From Magnolia sinica (taxonomy: Eukaryota > Streptophyta > Magnoliopsida > Magnoliales > Magnoliaceae), in contig NC_080584.1 of NCBI RefSeq assembly GCF_029962835.1, positions 80,690,862 to 80,754,861 on the forward strand: DNA of 64,000 nucleotides, given 5' to 3'. Positions 37,150 to 54,749 of the stretch are shown here, piece after piece. Numbering within the stretch: the stretch's first letter is position 1; every line of letters begins with the position of its first letter. Under the pieces are notes generated by a model. The model ran no database searches and had not been told where the DNA came from. It saw nothing but the letters and a program-made list of their open reading frames with translations. Position numbers and translations under genes: made by a program.

Positions 37150-37850
37150 AAAAAATTCTACAAATCATCAAGTTAGTAGTGCTACATTATAAATAAACCA
37201 GTCCACTATCCGTGGCTACTATTCCAATCATTGGTTTAAATGGTTAAAAATTTCAAATATATCTCAAAAAATTTTTGAAAGTTTTTACATGAACATACAA
37301 CATTTTCACAAAATTTCAGCTCAATCAGACAACTACAAAATTTTCAAAAATTGCTGCAATCAGACTTGTTCAGATTTAGACGATTTTTAACCAGTCTGTA
37401 CTAATTACTAAAATCAGTATAGTATCTGTCATATTTAAATTATTCAATTATTTTTTTTATTGAATTTAGACTTCTATATCTACGATTAGGCTTTTGAATC
37501 AGCTTAATCGGAGTTTTATTTATTTAGTTACATTTTTTTAAAGATAAGTGATTTCTGCTGTCCATTGCTGTCCAGCAGTACATTACAACTTAAATTACTT
37601 TAAAATTTGTTCAAAGGTCCAGATTTACGTCTCCAATGAATATAATTATATAAATAAGTTAAATTTTCACTTCATATAATAATAAATGAATTATAAATTA
37701 TATATATATAATTTTTTTATTTCATTATATAAAAGCATTATAATAGGAAGTTGTAAGTTTCTAATTCCAAGGACCTATACATTATGCATGTATGGGGTTC
37801 ATACCCTACAGGTCATTTGCAGTATTAAAATATTATTATTATTATTTTTT

Positions 37851-37861
37851 CTCTGATACCA
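37851..37861 (-). other. primer-binding site, tRNA-iMet
   Basis: TGGTATCAGAG on the minus strand, three bases inside the 5' LTR; complementary to the 3' end of plant initiator tRNA-Met. Confidence 0.85.
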
Positions 37862-37864
37862 AAC

Positions 37865-39825
37865 TGTCACGCCCCAAAATTCGAGTACAGAGTGTGCACC
37901 CTCAGACCCGAGTTTTGGTTCGTAACTTATACACAAAGTATACTAACTTAATTCTTTAATTAGTTTAATCGCATGTGATATTTACATTCAATATAAAGTC
38001 CACCATAATCTCAATCACACATACATAATACATAACACCAATCAACTAAGCATTTATAAATCTTGATAATCCTTAAAATAAAATAAACCTTAAAATTATT
38101 CATTTATTATACCATTATACTATAATGATATTTATTCCATGCTAATATTGGTCCAAAGAAATAAAGCTAAATAATTCCTTAAAGTCTCAAAATAAATACC
38201 AGTATGCATTATTCGTTAATTAAGCTGTGCTAACAAAATAAAACATATAATTAAAAATTTTCTAATGCAGCCACTTCATCCTCAGATAAGTATGGCCATG
38301 ATTCAGGTGGGTCGTGTTTAGGTACAGTAGATCCTTCCGGTTCTTGCGCCACGTCATCTGCTAATGGCTCCTCTGTATGGTTTTTCCATCAATAAAAAAA
38401 ATATAAGCTGGCCAGGCTTAGTGATATAACCCAGCATGGTTCATAATCATAATAATTAAAATAATGCAAAAATACATATACAAAGATATAAATGTAAAAT
38501 GGGGTATGAATGCATCAGATGGGGTGATCATTCATCTGCTTAGGTTGAAGGTCGTCAACCTGCATCCACTCGTTGGATAGGCTTCCACCTTTCGGTAGGC
38601 TTGGGCATAGCCCGCATCTGGTAACGCTCTATCAGGATCGACATTTCTTCTAGGGAGGGCCCTTAGGATCGACCATGCATTATGCAATGCAATGAATGAG
38701 GGATGATAAGTAAATGCGTATTTTTCATATTTGGCATAGTTGTCTCAATTAAAATATTCACATATAAATTTATCGTACAATTATCATAACAAAATATTCA
38801 AACCAGTAAATAAATCAAACAATTATAATGATTTATTTTAATTTTAATGAATTATGAGACAAGTTGGGTCACTCACCTGAGTTTGGTAGTGTTGACTCTG
38901 CAATGTAATTAGGTTGATTTGAATGTCGGAGTCCTATCAATTATATCAACGGTATTATTATTCATTTATTTGTATTACATGGTGGGGCCCACATTTGATT
39001 AACATTCTAGTGGCCAGATCCAAAATAATTAAATAATTCAAATTTATATTCTATTTTTTTTCTCCCTCACAAGATTTTAAAATTTAATGATAATTACTTG
39101 ATTAGGGTGGTCCATCGAATGGTCAGATCATTCAGATTCTTGAGGTCTTGTCATGTTTTACCTCTATGCATTTGAGGAGTGGTGTGGATCTAACCACACA
39201 TTCACCTATGGCCCATCTTGACCTTCTACGCCAAGTGATAGTAACACTTGCGCAAAATATCCAAGATTCCTTTATCAAACACTTCTAGGTCTAACTAATG
39301 TGGCCCATCTGATGGTTAGATTGATCTGAATATTATGGCCTTTGTATATTTTGGCCTTAGGGATCATATGATCCGTACAGACCAAATCTATTTTGATCAG
39401 ATGCTCACCAACTACAATTACATATTTTTATGTTCACCTCACCTTTAAAGGGCCTCCACCCATAATCCAATACAATGAACGTGTGACCAATCCACACCGT
39501 TCATTGCATTCACCGAATCAATTTATATTAGATATATAAAAATACTAGAATGAGGACGATATATATACCCGATGTAAGCACTCCAAAATTTTCTTTCTCC
39601 CTTTCTCTGTTGTCGCATGCAACCTTTTTGTTAATATTTTAGTTTGACTAGAACTCTTTTTATCTTGAGAGATGCGAGAAGTGTTTAGAAGTATATTTAA
39701 ACTAAACGAGTTAAAGATTTAGATAAGATAGGAGATAAGGTAGGTTTAAAATAAATAAATAATAATAAAGATAAGATTAAATATATATATATATTAATAT
39801 TATTAAATTATTCACGGCCCTAACA
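37865..39825 (-). repeat. 5' LTR of the chromovirus
   Basis: 1961 bp, TG...CA ends. In the element's own sense it starts TGTTAGGGCCGTGAATAATT and ends TTTTGGGGCGTGACA. Followed (element sense) by the tRNA-iMet primer site at 37861-37851. Confidence 0.92.
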
Positions 39826-40020
39826 GTCGGAGTTGTCAAGTGTTAAGGGTCGGGGTTGGTAAAATCAGGGTTATCATGTGTTAAGGGTCGGGGTTATGAT
39901 GTGTTAAAGGTCGGGGTTATGATGTGTTAAGGGTCAAGGTTGGGAGGGTGGGGGCTATGATGTGTTAAGGGTCAGGGTCATGATGTGTTAAGGTTCGTGG
40001 TTGTATGTTCACTTCATTTA
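39826..40020. repeat. 23-bp minisatellite (right part)
   Basis: Tandem units of the form GGTCGGGGTTATGATGTG followed by TTAAG, about seven degenerate copies. Begins with the GTCGG target duplication of the LTR element. The same 23-bp unit type forms the arms of the foldback element at 48114-48870. Confidence 0.78.
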
Positions 40021-40044
40021 CTACCAGATGAAAGGCTAGCCATT

Positions 40045-40350
40045 AGTACCATATCCTAAGGCCCACAATAGGGTGATTTGTTCCATCTACCTTGTCGATC
40101 AGCCCTTCGTGGTTCCAAAAAGTATTGACTTGGGCATTGTCCACTTCCAACAGACGTAACAGTCAGCTTGGAAAGTTTCAATAGCAGGTGACACTGTTAC
40201 TATTGTTTTCTATTATGTGGCCCACACTAGCTCTGGACCAAGCTGATATTTGGGCCCTAGCCCTAAAATGACATGACAAAAAGGATGGGCGGCATAAATT
40301 ATACACATACATCAATGTGAGCCCCACGAGTTGGGCCTTCCACGTGCCCA
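40045..40350. mobile_element. hairpin MITE body attached to the 23-bp minisatellite
   Basis: Contains CTGATATTTGGGCCCTAGCC, CTAAAATGACATGACAAAAA and GGATGGGCGGCATAA. Its complement is found at 48211-48490 inside the foldback element, again next to 23-bp repeats. So body and minisatellite travel together. Confidence 0.6.
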
Positions 40351-40931
40351 TAAAGGGCTTCCCTCGTGTCACTTTCTCATGATTGAATACGGCTTAACTT
40401 TTTATTAATTCACTGAAAAAACGTATAACTAATGATACAAAGACAATGACAATTTGATTTGAAAAACATTTTAAGACATATCAAATGACTACTTTCGTAA
40501 TACTTGAAACTTACATTCGATTTAGAGATTTTGACCATACCACAATGCTACTACGGTCAAAATCCCTAAATTAGATGATTTAGATCATCTTGCTCCACAT
40601 AATGGTACAAGAATTTGAGCCACAGGTTGACACGCATGTGTAAAAAACTCATGGTTGGTCAGTTATTTGAACTGAATGAACTGTGGCAAACGCACCCCGG
40701 AGTCTAAAGAGAGGGAGTTAGGACAGGCTAGGAAAACAATGAAGCAGGCCAACTTTACTTTCAACGCCGACGAAAAATAAGAAATGTTGGTGTGTTGATT
40801 CGGAAAGGAATTAGAATTTCAAAACTCCAAACAACTTAAAACAAACACTATCTTGAAATCTTCGTCATACCATTTCCTCACTTGCCTATTTAAGAACCTC
40901 AACGGCATCCATTTTCATCATTAACAAGAAG
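40351..40931 (+). promoter_or_regulatory. 5' flank of the carboxypeptidase gene with possible TATA box
   Basis: No repeat of the common families is obvious here. CTATTTAAG at 40886-40894 lies about 40 bp before the ATG and could be a TATA box giving a very short 5' leader. The assignment rests on position and sequence only. Confidence 0.4.
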
Positions 40932-47188
<6,257 letters not shown>

Positions 47189-47766
47189 GTGTTTGAATGC
47201 TCATGTATCACCTGATTTTCTTCTCTTAATAATGTTCTCGTGCTTCCTGTCATGAAAGATTCTCATTTTAAGTAAATAAATTTTCAGGTGGTGTGCTCTC
47301 ACACCTTTCATTAAAAAAAATAAAAGATTCTCATTCTTATCCCATGACATTCTTCTTGAGTATGCTTTTTTTTTTTTTTTTTTTCTCCTTTCAAAATAAA
47401 ATTTTATTGAAGCAGATTGTAATCACATCTTTGGGTAGAGCCCACACAAGAAAGACAGGGAGCCACCTCTCATATTAGACAATGTATAAAAGAACCCAAC
47501 CCATCCAACCCAAGATGATATATGGAACATAAAAAGAAGGAAGACCAATAAGCATCAGTCTCCCTTTCCGGGGGATTTGGCCATACTAACCTCCAAGTTT
47601 GGGCAAATTACCTTGGGAGGTACTACCTTCCAGATATCCCAAGAGTGGCCTTCTGACAACTTTTGGATATTGTTTCGGATAAAAGTGCCCCTATCCTTGG
47701 TTCAGAAGTTGTACGATCCTGAAGTGAATAAGAAGTTACCTTCTTTTTGCAACCCTGAAAAAGTGA
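47189..47766 (+). other. 3' flank of the carboxypeptidase gene
   Basis: Candidate poly-A signals: TTAATAATG at 47227 and AGTAAATAAA at 47271. A (T)n run lies at 47367-47384. Beyond about 47400 there is a short sequence ending in TTGTATGATCCTGAAG-like text that I cannot identify. Confidence 0.4.
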
Positions 47767-49145
47767 TGGATTGGCTACTCCTCCCTTGCCACCAGCCAAT
47801 GGCTGGTGCTCGGTGCTTGTGGGCCCTACCATGATGTATGTGTTTCATCCATGCCGTCCATATATTTTTCCAGATCATTTTATGGGATGAGACCAAAAAT
47901 GTGGTATATCCCAATATCAAGTCAACCACATTACAGGAAATGGTGTTGAATGAGCGAAGACCATTAAAAACTTTCTGGGGGCCATAAAAGTTTTGGATCA
48001 AGCTGATCTTTGTTTTTTCCCTTCATCTGTGTCTGTATGACCTAATCAACAGATTGGATGTCAAGTAAACAATACAGTGGGCCTTAGAAGGATTTTAATG
48101 GCTAGGTAATAAAGGAAGTGAACACGTTGAAAACGACCATCCATACAACATAACAACCACGACCCATATAACATAGCAACTACGACCCATGCAAACCACG
48201 ACCCATATGGGGCCACATTGATGTATGTGTATAATCCATGCCGCCCATCCTTTTTGCCATGTCATTTTAGGGGTAAGGCCCAAATATCAGTCTGATCCAA
48301 CGCTCCTATGGGCCACAAAATAGAAAATAATGGTGACTGTTGAAAATTTTCAAGCTCATTGTGATGTTTGTTAGAAGTGGACACTGCCTAAGTCACAACT
48401 TTTTAGGCCCACGACAAACTGGCCAACAAGGTGGATGGATCGGATGACCCCACTGTGAGCCTTAAGCTATGATACCGATGGTTTGGTAGAAAAAGAAGTG
48501 AACATGTTGAAAACCACGATCCATACAATATGACAACCATGACCCATATAACGTGGCAAATACGACCCATCCATACAACATGGGTTGTGGTTGTCATGTT
48601 ATATGAGTCGTGGTTGTCACGGGTCGTAGTTATTATGTTATATGGGTCGTGACTGTCATGTTATGTGGGTCATGATTGATATAGGTCATGGTTGTCATGT
48701 TATATAGGTCGTGGTTGTCATATTATATGAGTCGTGATTGATATGGGTCGTGGTTGTCATATTATATGGATCGTAGTTATCATGTTATATAGGTCGAGGT
48801 TGTTACGTAACGTGTGCAGTTCATGGTTGTAACGTAATAAGGGTCGATGTTGTCATGTTATAAGGATCGTGGGTCCTGTCGTGATTTATGTGTCGAATCC
48901 AATATATCCATTGGATTTAGAATTTTATTTAACGTCACGGGCCAAAAAATGAGTTACATCCAAAATATTTATGCCCCAAAAGGTTTTTAATCGTAGGCTT
49001 TCAATTTCACTACTTTCTATTGTGTGGTCCACATGAGCCTTTGATATGCCTCGTTTTTTGGCTCATCCCTTAAAATGATCTTTCAAAATGAATGGACGGC
49101 TTGGATAAACAGATACATCACGGTGGGCCGGCCCATAGAACTGCC
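47767..49145. mobile_element. hairpin MITE interrupted by a minisatellite foldback element
   Basis: Left part 47767-48113 has the end GGATTGGCTACTCC...GCCACCAGCCAATGGCTGG and the usual body up to GGATTTTAATGGCTAGG. It is then interrupted. The right part 48875-49145 contains GTGGTCCACATGAGCCTTTG and AAATGAATGGACGGCTTGGA, ending with GGGCCGGCCCATAG. The right part may belong to a different copy. Confidence 0.55.
48114..48870. mobile_element. foldback element with 23-bp minisatellite arms
   Basis: Left array (48134-48210) and inner array (48515-48580) are made of the unit's complement (CATATAACATGACAACCACG then ACC). The right array (48582-48870) has the unit GGTCGTGGTTGTCATGTT followed by ATATG. 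In the right array unit lengths run 23,16,23,23,16,23,23,16,23,23: a 62-bp higher-order pattern of 23+23+16. Between the left arrays lies a MITE body (48211-48490) complementary to 40045-40350. GAAGTGAACA(C/T)GTTGAAAAC precedes both left arrays. Confidence 0.7.
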
Positions 49146-49216
49146 CATTCGGGGCTAGAGACGGGCGGGGGTAGGACGCAATCCACGTCCGTCCCAGATA
49201 TGGATGTGGATTAGAT

Positions 49217-49825
49217 GGAAGCGGATTGGTTGGTGTACCTCACACCAACTATATAGCTGTTGTATTAACGTCAGCAAGTTCTATGGGTCTGATCACGAGG
49301 TATGTGTTATATCCAAACCGTCCATCCATTTGGTGAGCTTGTATTAAGGACTAAGACAAAAAATAAGGCAGATCTAACTATCAGGTGGACCACATTGCAA
49401 AAAGTAGTGGGGGATTAAACATCTACCATTGAAACCTTTTTGGGGTCAGAAGTCTTGGATCAATATGAAATTTGTTTTTCCTCTTTATTTAGGTCTTTGT
49501 GACCTTATGAACAGATTGGATTGAAAATAAACATTATGGTGGATCGTATGAATTGCTTAAAGGTGAAAATCATTATCTCTGCTGCTATTTGTGGTGTGGT
49601 CCAGATGATCTTTGGATATGATTCATTTTTTGGATAATACTCTAAAATGATCTCTAAAAATAGATGAACAGTGTAAATATAATAAATACATCACTGTGGG
49701 GCCCATGTAACTTTGATCTCCTTTGAACCGTTTGTACAACTCGAGCGTCAGTACTCGTCCTTGCATGACACGTACCTACAGCAGCTATACAGCTAGTGTG
49801 TGGTACACCAGCCAATCTGCTTTCG
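49217..49825. mobile_element. hairpin MITE, same family as 21734-22398
   Basis: GGAAGCGGATTGGTTGGTGT...CCAACTATATAGCTGTTGTA at the left; TACAGCAGCTATACAGCTAG...GGTACACCAGCCAATCTGC at the right. Standard body between, with CAACTCGAGCGTCAGTACTC near the right end matching GAGCACTGATGCTCCTCGAG near 21806 in reverse. Confidence 0.7.
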
Positions 49826-49842
49826 GATTAGATAGGACATGG

Positions 49843-50274
49843 ATTAGTTACTGACAACCGGCCACTAATTGGTGCTTTGTGGGCTTCACCATGACCTATC
49901 TATTTCATCCATGCCATCCATCTATTTTTATAGATCATTTTATGGTATTACCAAAAAAAAATGAGATATATCCCAATCTCAAGTGGACCACATTAAAGGA
50001 AACAATGTTTAATGAACATTGACCATTAAAAACTTTTAGGGGGCCATAAAAGTTTTGGATCATGATGATATTTGTGTTTTCCCTTCATCTAGGTCTATAT
50101 GACCTAATCAACAGATTGGATGTCAAATAAACCGTATAGTGGGCCTTGGGAGGATTTTAATGGTTAATATCCAATTAATATTGTTTTCATGTGGTGTGGT
50201 CAACCTGAGATTTATATCCCTCTCATTTTTTATATAAAACCTTAAAAGGATCTGTAAAAATGGTTGATATCCAA
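49843..50274. mobile_element. hairpin MITE, truncated at the right
   Basis: Starts GGATTAGTTACTGACAACCG then GCCACTAATTGG; left arm CATCCATGCCATCCATCTAT; central GTTTTGGATCATGATGATAT; right arm breaks off at AAAATGGTTGATATCCAATT where the LTR relict begins. Confidence 0.6.
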
Positions 50275-51620
50275 TTCAACGTAGTTCATACTTATTGAAA
50301 TTAAGATATAATAAAAACAGGAGTATGCACAATGATATGGATGCAAATGATGTACCCATTGGGTAGGATTCCATCTTCTGGACGGCTTGGGCATAACCCG
50401 CATCTAATAACGATCTATCAAGATTGATGTTTCTTACAGGGAGGGCCTCCCAGGATCGACAATGTAATGTGTTTGTATGATAGATGATATATAAATGCAT
50501 CTTTTTCATAACTGTCATATATACTTTTGTCTTTATCAGAATATTCATATGTGAATTTAACATACAATTATCATAATTTATGCAATTTGGCACAGATTAG
50601 CAAGTAATTTTTTGTAACATACATTTATAATAGTTAAATAACAACATCATAACAAAACACTCCAATCAGTATATCAATTCATCAAATCATCACAAGTAAT
50701 TTATTTTAATTCCAATGAATATGAGATATGATGGGATTGCTCACCTGAGTCTAGCAGTGAAGAATCCACAAGATAATCAAATTGATTGGAATTCAGAAAT
50801 CCTAATAATCATATACACGACATTATTGTTTGATCCAATTTCATCACACAATGGGGTACACCATTGATTAATCACCTTAGGTGGCTAACTACAATTCAAC
50901 AAACCCTAAATAATTTATACATTCTTAATAAGTTCCTGATTGAATATTAATTTAATATTATGTGAGTTTCTCTTTTATTCTTAGATTAAAGGTTTATTTT
51001 TGTCTTTGGATCAAATTCAAACCGTCCATAAGCTTCCACTTAATCTATTTAGAGAAAAACTAATGAATTATCTAGATCTATACCATCTAAGATCGACATT
51101 TTTTCTAAGATCATGTTAATAATAACTATTCTTACAATTATTGTGGACCACCAAATGATTAAATCCATCCACAGATCTGGATGTCAAGATATATTTGATC
51201 CAAGATGTATATGAATGGTAGGGATTAGATCTGATATGTCCGATCATCCATCTTATAATCAAATATTTACAATTAGATCTAACTATTGCGGCCTATCCGA
51301 TGATTATATTGATCTAGAAGTTAGGGCTATTGTATATTTTAGCCTTAGGGATCATATGATCCATACAGATTTGATCTGGCACAAACAGATGCATAGAAAT
51401 AAATCTCTACAATAAAAAACTTTACATGAAATGTTAGCTTTTCATCGTCTTTACATCATATCTATCTATAGATCAATATGATGAACGAGTGCCGATCCAC
51501 ACCGTTCATTACACAAATTGGACAAAATTATATTAAATGCACAAAGAAATTAAACAAAAAGAAATCTTATGTACCAGATATGAGCTCCTAAATCTTCTCT
51601 TTCTCTCTCTTTTCTCTTAA
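50275..51620 (-). mobile_element. old LTR relict of the same chromovirus family
   Basis: Plus-strand phrases match the 30.3-32.3 kb LTR in the same order: CCCATTGGGTAGGATTCCAT, GGCTTGGGCATAACCCGCAT then CTAATAACGATCTATCA, GGGAGGGCCTCCCAGGATCG, CTCACCTGAGTCTAGCAGTG, GATCCACACCGTTCATTAC. Divergence is clearly much higher than between the two LTRs at 30-39 kb, so it is older. No internal region is attached, so it is a solo LTR or fragment; its exact ends are uncertain. Fossil. Confidence 0.78.
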
Positions 51621-52242
51621 AGCATTAGGGTTTGGACACTAAATGGATGCATGATGAGAGAATAACAATCTATCTAATGGACGGTTTGGTTTTGAGGCAT
51701 ACGATCATGATGGAAACCCCCACACCTTCTGTTGAAGCTTTAGTGAAATTTGAATTAAAAAAGGAAGCAATTGAGATAAGGTGGAATTGGTTCAGGTGAT
51801 TTGTTTGGTTGAGTTTGAGATAGTATACGTGTGTAAATTTCAATGGCGTATACTACTTTACATCTCACCTTAATTTTATTTTTAGCACATGTGGCAGATG
51901 TACGGTGTGTTTTGTATATGTGTGTTATGTGAAGTTTAAAGGATGGTCCAGTTGAAATGGTCAAGTAGAAATGAGAATTTAATGTTATGGATCAATTGTA
52001 TGGTTAAAAAAGACTCTATCTGTTAAGTGAATTAAATGTGTATAAGATAAGCTTAAAGCAGGTGGGTGTTGGATGTAACATTGTGGTTCGATGGATGGTT
52101 AAATAGACAGTCTGGATCTTAGAATTTAGTTTAATGGATCTTACACTAAATGGTATGGATCACTGTTATAAGTTGGGGCAATGGATCTTATACTCTTTCT
52201 TTTATTTTTATTTTTTTAAAATCTTATCTTATGTTCCTTATA
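51621..52242. other. intergenic, no gene seen
   Basis: May include the U3/U5 remainder of the LTR relict, but the likeness is lost. No other feature. Confidence 0.4.
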
Positions 52243-52790
52243 TGGGAAATGGTTCTATGCAGTCAAGCTCATGGGAACTTCCCATGAGGTCGAACTGTGT
52301 AAGCCCCACCGTGATGTGTGTCAAACATGTACCCCATTAGTCAAATGCACCATTCCATGGGGGGCCTCAGGCTTAAAAATCAAGTCAATCGACCCACCAC
52401 AATGTCCCTGTGACATCCACTCCGTCCATCAATTTTGTCAGTTCATGTTAGGATCTAATTTAAGAAAATGAGGCAGATCTAGAACTCAAGTGGGGCACAC
52501 CACAAAATGAACAAGATAGTCTCCAATAACCTTGATGGGGCCAGCCAACTGTGATGTTTACATGCCATCTAACTAGTTTATAAAGGTGATTCCTAGCAGG
52601 ATCAAGTGAAAACAAAACTATAGACCTTATCCAAAACTTCCCTAGCCCAAGAAGGTTTCAATGGTGGGTGTTCAATTCCCACCGCTACTTATGGTGTGGC
52701 CCACTTGAATTTTAGGTTTGTTTAATTTTTTGGCTCACATCTTAACATGAGCTCAATAAACTAATGGACGGAGTAAATGGCACATGGATA
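52243..52790. mobile_element. hairpin MITE, relative of 42114-42654
   Basis: GGGAAATGGTTCTATGCAGT...CAAGCTCATGGGAACTTCCC followed by ATGAGG resembles the left end of the 42.1-kb element. The interior holds the standard body (GTCCATCAATTTTGTCAGTT left arm; CTAATGGACGGAGTAAATGG right arm). The right terminal repeat is missing. Confidence 0.55.
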
Positions 52791-53164
52791 TGTTTTCCAT
52801 TTGGTTTTCCAATTCTCATGTAATATAATTAGGTAATTGACAGCCATTATTAATTATTTTAAGGTATTTGTTTAAGTGAAAGTTATGACTCATAAATTAA
52901 GAGTTAAATACACTTATAAATAAAATAACTAAATAAAATTATAACCATTATATTTTTATATTATACGATATGATTTTTATTGTGTTTTTCTATTATGAAA
53001 CATAGAATGATAGAAAATTTGTCATTGCAGTTAGGGCTCTTTGATTTTTAATTTTTCTAGTAAATATGTGTAAATAAGTAATTATGACTAACTTCACTGG
53101 TTTGAAATTAACGAGGCATTACATCTCGAAAATCAGTCCACAAAAATCATGTTATTGCCGATTT
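52791..53164. other. intergenic, AT-rich, no feature seen
   Basis: Low-complexity AT-rich sequence. Nothing supportable. Confidence 0.4.
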
Positions 53165-53605
53165 AAACTTGTGGGTCCCATTGTGATGTATGCGACTTAT
53201 CCACACCATCCAAACATTTCAACAACAAATTTTAGGATATGAGTCCAAAAATGAGGCAAATTCTAAGGTCGAGTAGACCACACCTTAAGAAATAATGATT
53301 GTAAAGACGTCAACCATTGAAAGCTATTTTCTTCTTAAGGCTCACATTGATGTTTATTTGTCACCAAACTGTTCATAAGGTCATAGAGCCATAGATAAAG
53401 GGAAAACAAAAATATCAACTTGATCTAAAACTTATAGGGCCCTCAAAAAGCTTTCAATGGTAGGAGCTTAATTCCTATTGTTTCCTACAGTTGGTCCACT
53501 TGAGCTTTAGATTTGCGTCTTTATATGGCTCATACCCTAAAATGAGTTGGCTAAAGGATGAACAGTGTGGATAAGACACTTATATCATGGTGGATCCCAA
53601 AAATG
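53165..53605. mobile_element. hairpin MITE body
   Basis: CTTGTGGGTCCCATTGTGAT...CTTATCCACACCATCC at the left; AAAGGATGAACAGTGTGGAT...AGACACTTATATCATGG at the right. Arms are complementary; the middle has GATCTAAAACTTATAGGGCC. Confidence 0.6.
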
Positions 53606-53949
53606 TAATGGCTTTTTTCTTCGGGTGACGTGAGAGTGCTATAAATGAAGGAAGCTATTAACATCACCTTGAAAATGAAGTCGAAAATTTAAAGGTAAAT
53701 AATTATTACCCATTTACCTTGATTTTGTATAGACGTGGTAAATGCATCTTTCCAGAGCATTTATTATTTTCAACTGTACTTTTTAGCGAATTGTCAGATC
53801 CTATCATAACACATTTTCCTGTTTGAAAATTCAATTTTGGAAATTCAATTTTTTAATGGAAACTGGTCATAATGAGTATTTCCCATGTTTGAATAACGGC
53901 TAGTAAAAGGTAGCAGAGATACGGACGTTGTAGACTACCGAATGTGAAG

Positions 53950-54190
53950 ATAGTTGGCATTGGAAATGAAACGAAAGAAACATAACCAGAAAGAAATGAG
54001 GAGATGGACGGCGGATTAGGCATGAATATTTAAATAGATTATATGAAATCAAACTATCCATCTAACCTTGAACTGTCCAAAATTGGACAATTTGAACGAT
54101 TTCTATGCCACTAAAAACACATCATATCTATATATGGCCACATAGAAATCCTCAAATGGGTAGCTAATTATCTAACTCACAAATCACAAT
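53950..54190. repeat. hAT 5'-flank remnant
   Basis: GGCATTGGAAATGAAACGAA...GAAATGAGGAGATGGACGGC...TATGGCCACATAGAAATCCT matches 27220-27440 closely. This places a second copy of that hAT-associated sequence 26 kb away, without coding region. Confidence 0.7.
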
Positions 54191-54345
54191 CACAAGTCAC
54201 AATAATAATCTAAGCAAAGAAAGCAATGTACATATTAAGCTAAGTATACAATACACAAAATGAGATAAGCAAAAAAGCAATGTAGTACAATTAGTTAATT
54301 ATACAAACATATTAAGTAGTAATCAAGTAATAAGCATTAAGCAAT

Positions 54346-54474
54346 AAGGTTAGGATTAGGGGTTAAGGGTTTAGGGTTTAGACTTTAGGGTTTAGGATTT
54401 AAGTTTAAGATTATGGTTTAACTTTAGGGTTTAAGGTTAGGTTTAATGTTTAGGGTTAAGGTTAAGGTTAAGGC
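54346..54474. repeat. interstitial telomere-like tract
   Basis: Degenerate copies of the plant telomere unit TTTAGGG: GGGTTTAGGGTTTAGACTTT, AGGGTTTAGGATTTAAG, then TTTAGGGTTTAAGGTTAGG and GGTTAAGGTTAAGG. About 130 bp between a hAT remnant and a half MITE. Confidence 0.75.
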
Positions 54475-54745
54475 CCACATTGATGTTTATTTATCATCCA
54501 ACCTGTTCGTAAGGACAAAAAGACATAGATGAATGGAAAACACGTTACATTCACAAAACTTAATGTAAAACTTTTGTGGCCCAAGAAGTTTTCAATTGTA
54601 GGCATTCAATTCCCACTATTTTATGTGGTGTGGTTTACTTGAGAGTTGGATATACTTTAATTTTGTCCTCTTGCCCTAAAATGATATAGAAAAATGTATG
54701 CATGGCGTCGAAAATTCATACATCAAGGTGGGACTCACACATTTA
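54475..54745. mobile_element. right half of a hairpin MITE
   Basis: Begins abruptly in the central part (GCCCACATTGATGTTTATTT) directly after the telomere-like tract and runs to AAATGTATGCATGGCGTCGA...CATACATCAAGGTGGGAC. The left half is absent. Confidence 0.6.
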
Positions 54746-54749
54746 CTTA

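Larger units (their letters stand above)
30347..39825 (-). mobile_element. fossil Ty3/Gypsy chromovirus (Tekay/Del-like), 9.5 kb
   Basis: A full-length LTR retrotransposon lying on the minus strand. Both LTRs are present (30347-32299 and 37865-39825), bordered by a 5-bp target duplication GTCGG (30342-30346 and 39826-39830). The primer site TGGTATCAGAG at 37861-37851 matches the 3' end of initiator tRNA-Met. Internal order is gag, zinc knuckle, protease, RT, RNase H, integrase and a chromodomain-like end, which is the Ty3/Gypsy order and points to the chromoviruses. Reading frames are broken in about half a dozen to ten places, so it is dead. Over the first ~800 aligned LTR bases I count about 25 differences (~3 %), so the insertion is fairly recent, on the order of one to several million years depending on the rate used. 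Confidence 0.93.

Noticed and set aside
48134-48870. CRISPR-like array (regular 23-bp repeats)
   Set aside because: No unique spacers, plant genomic context, units directly adjacent.
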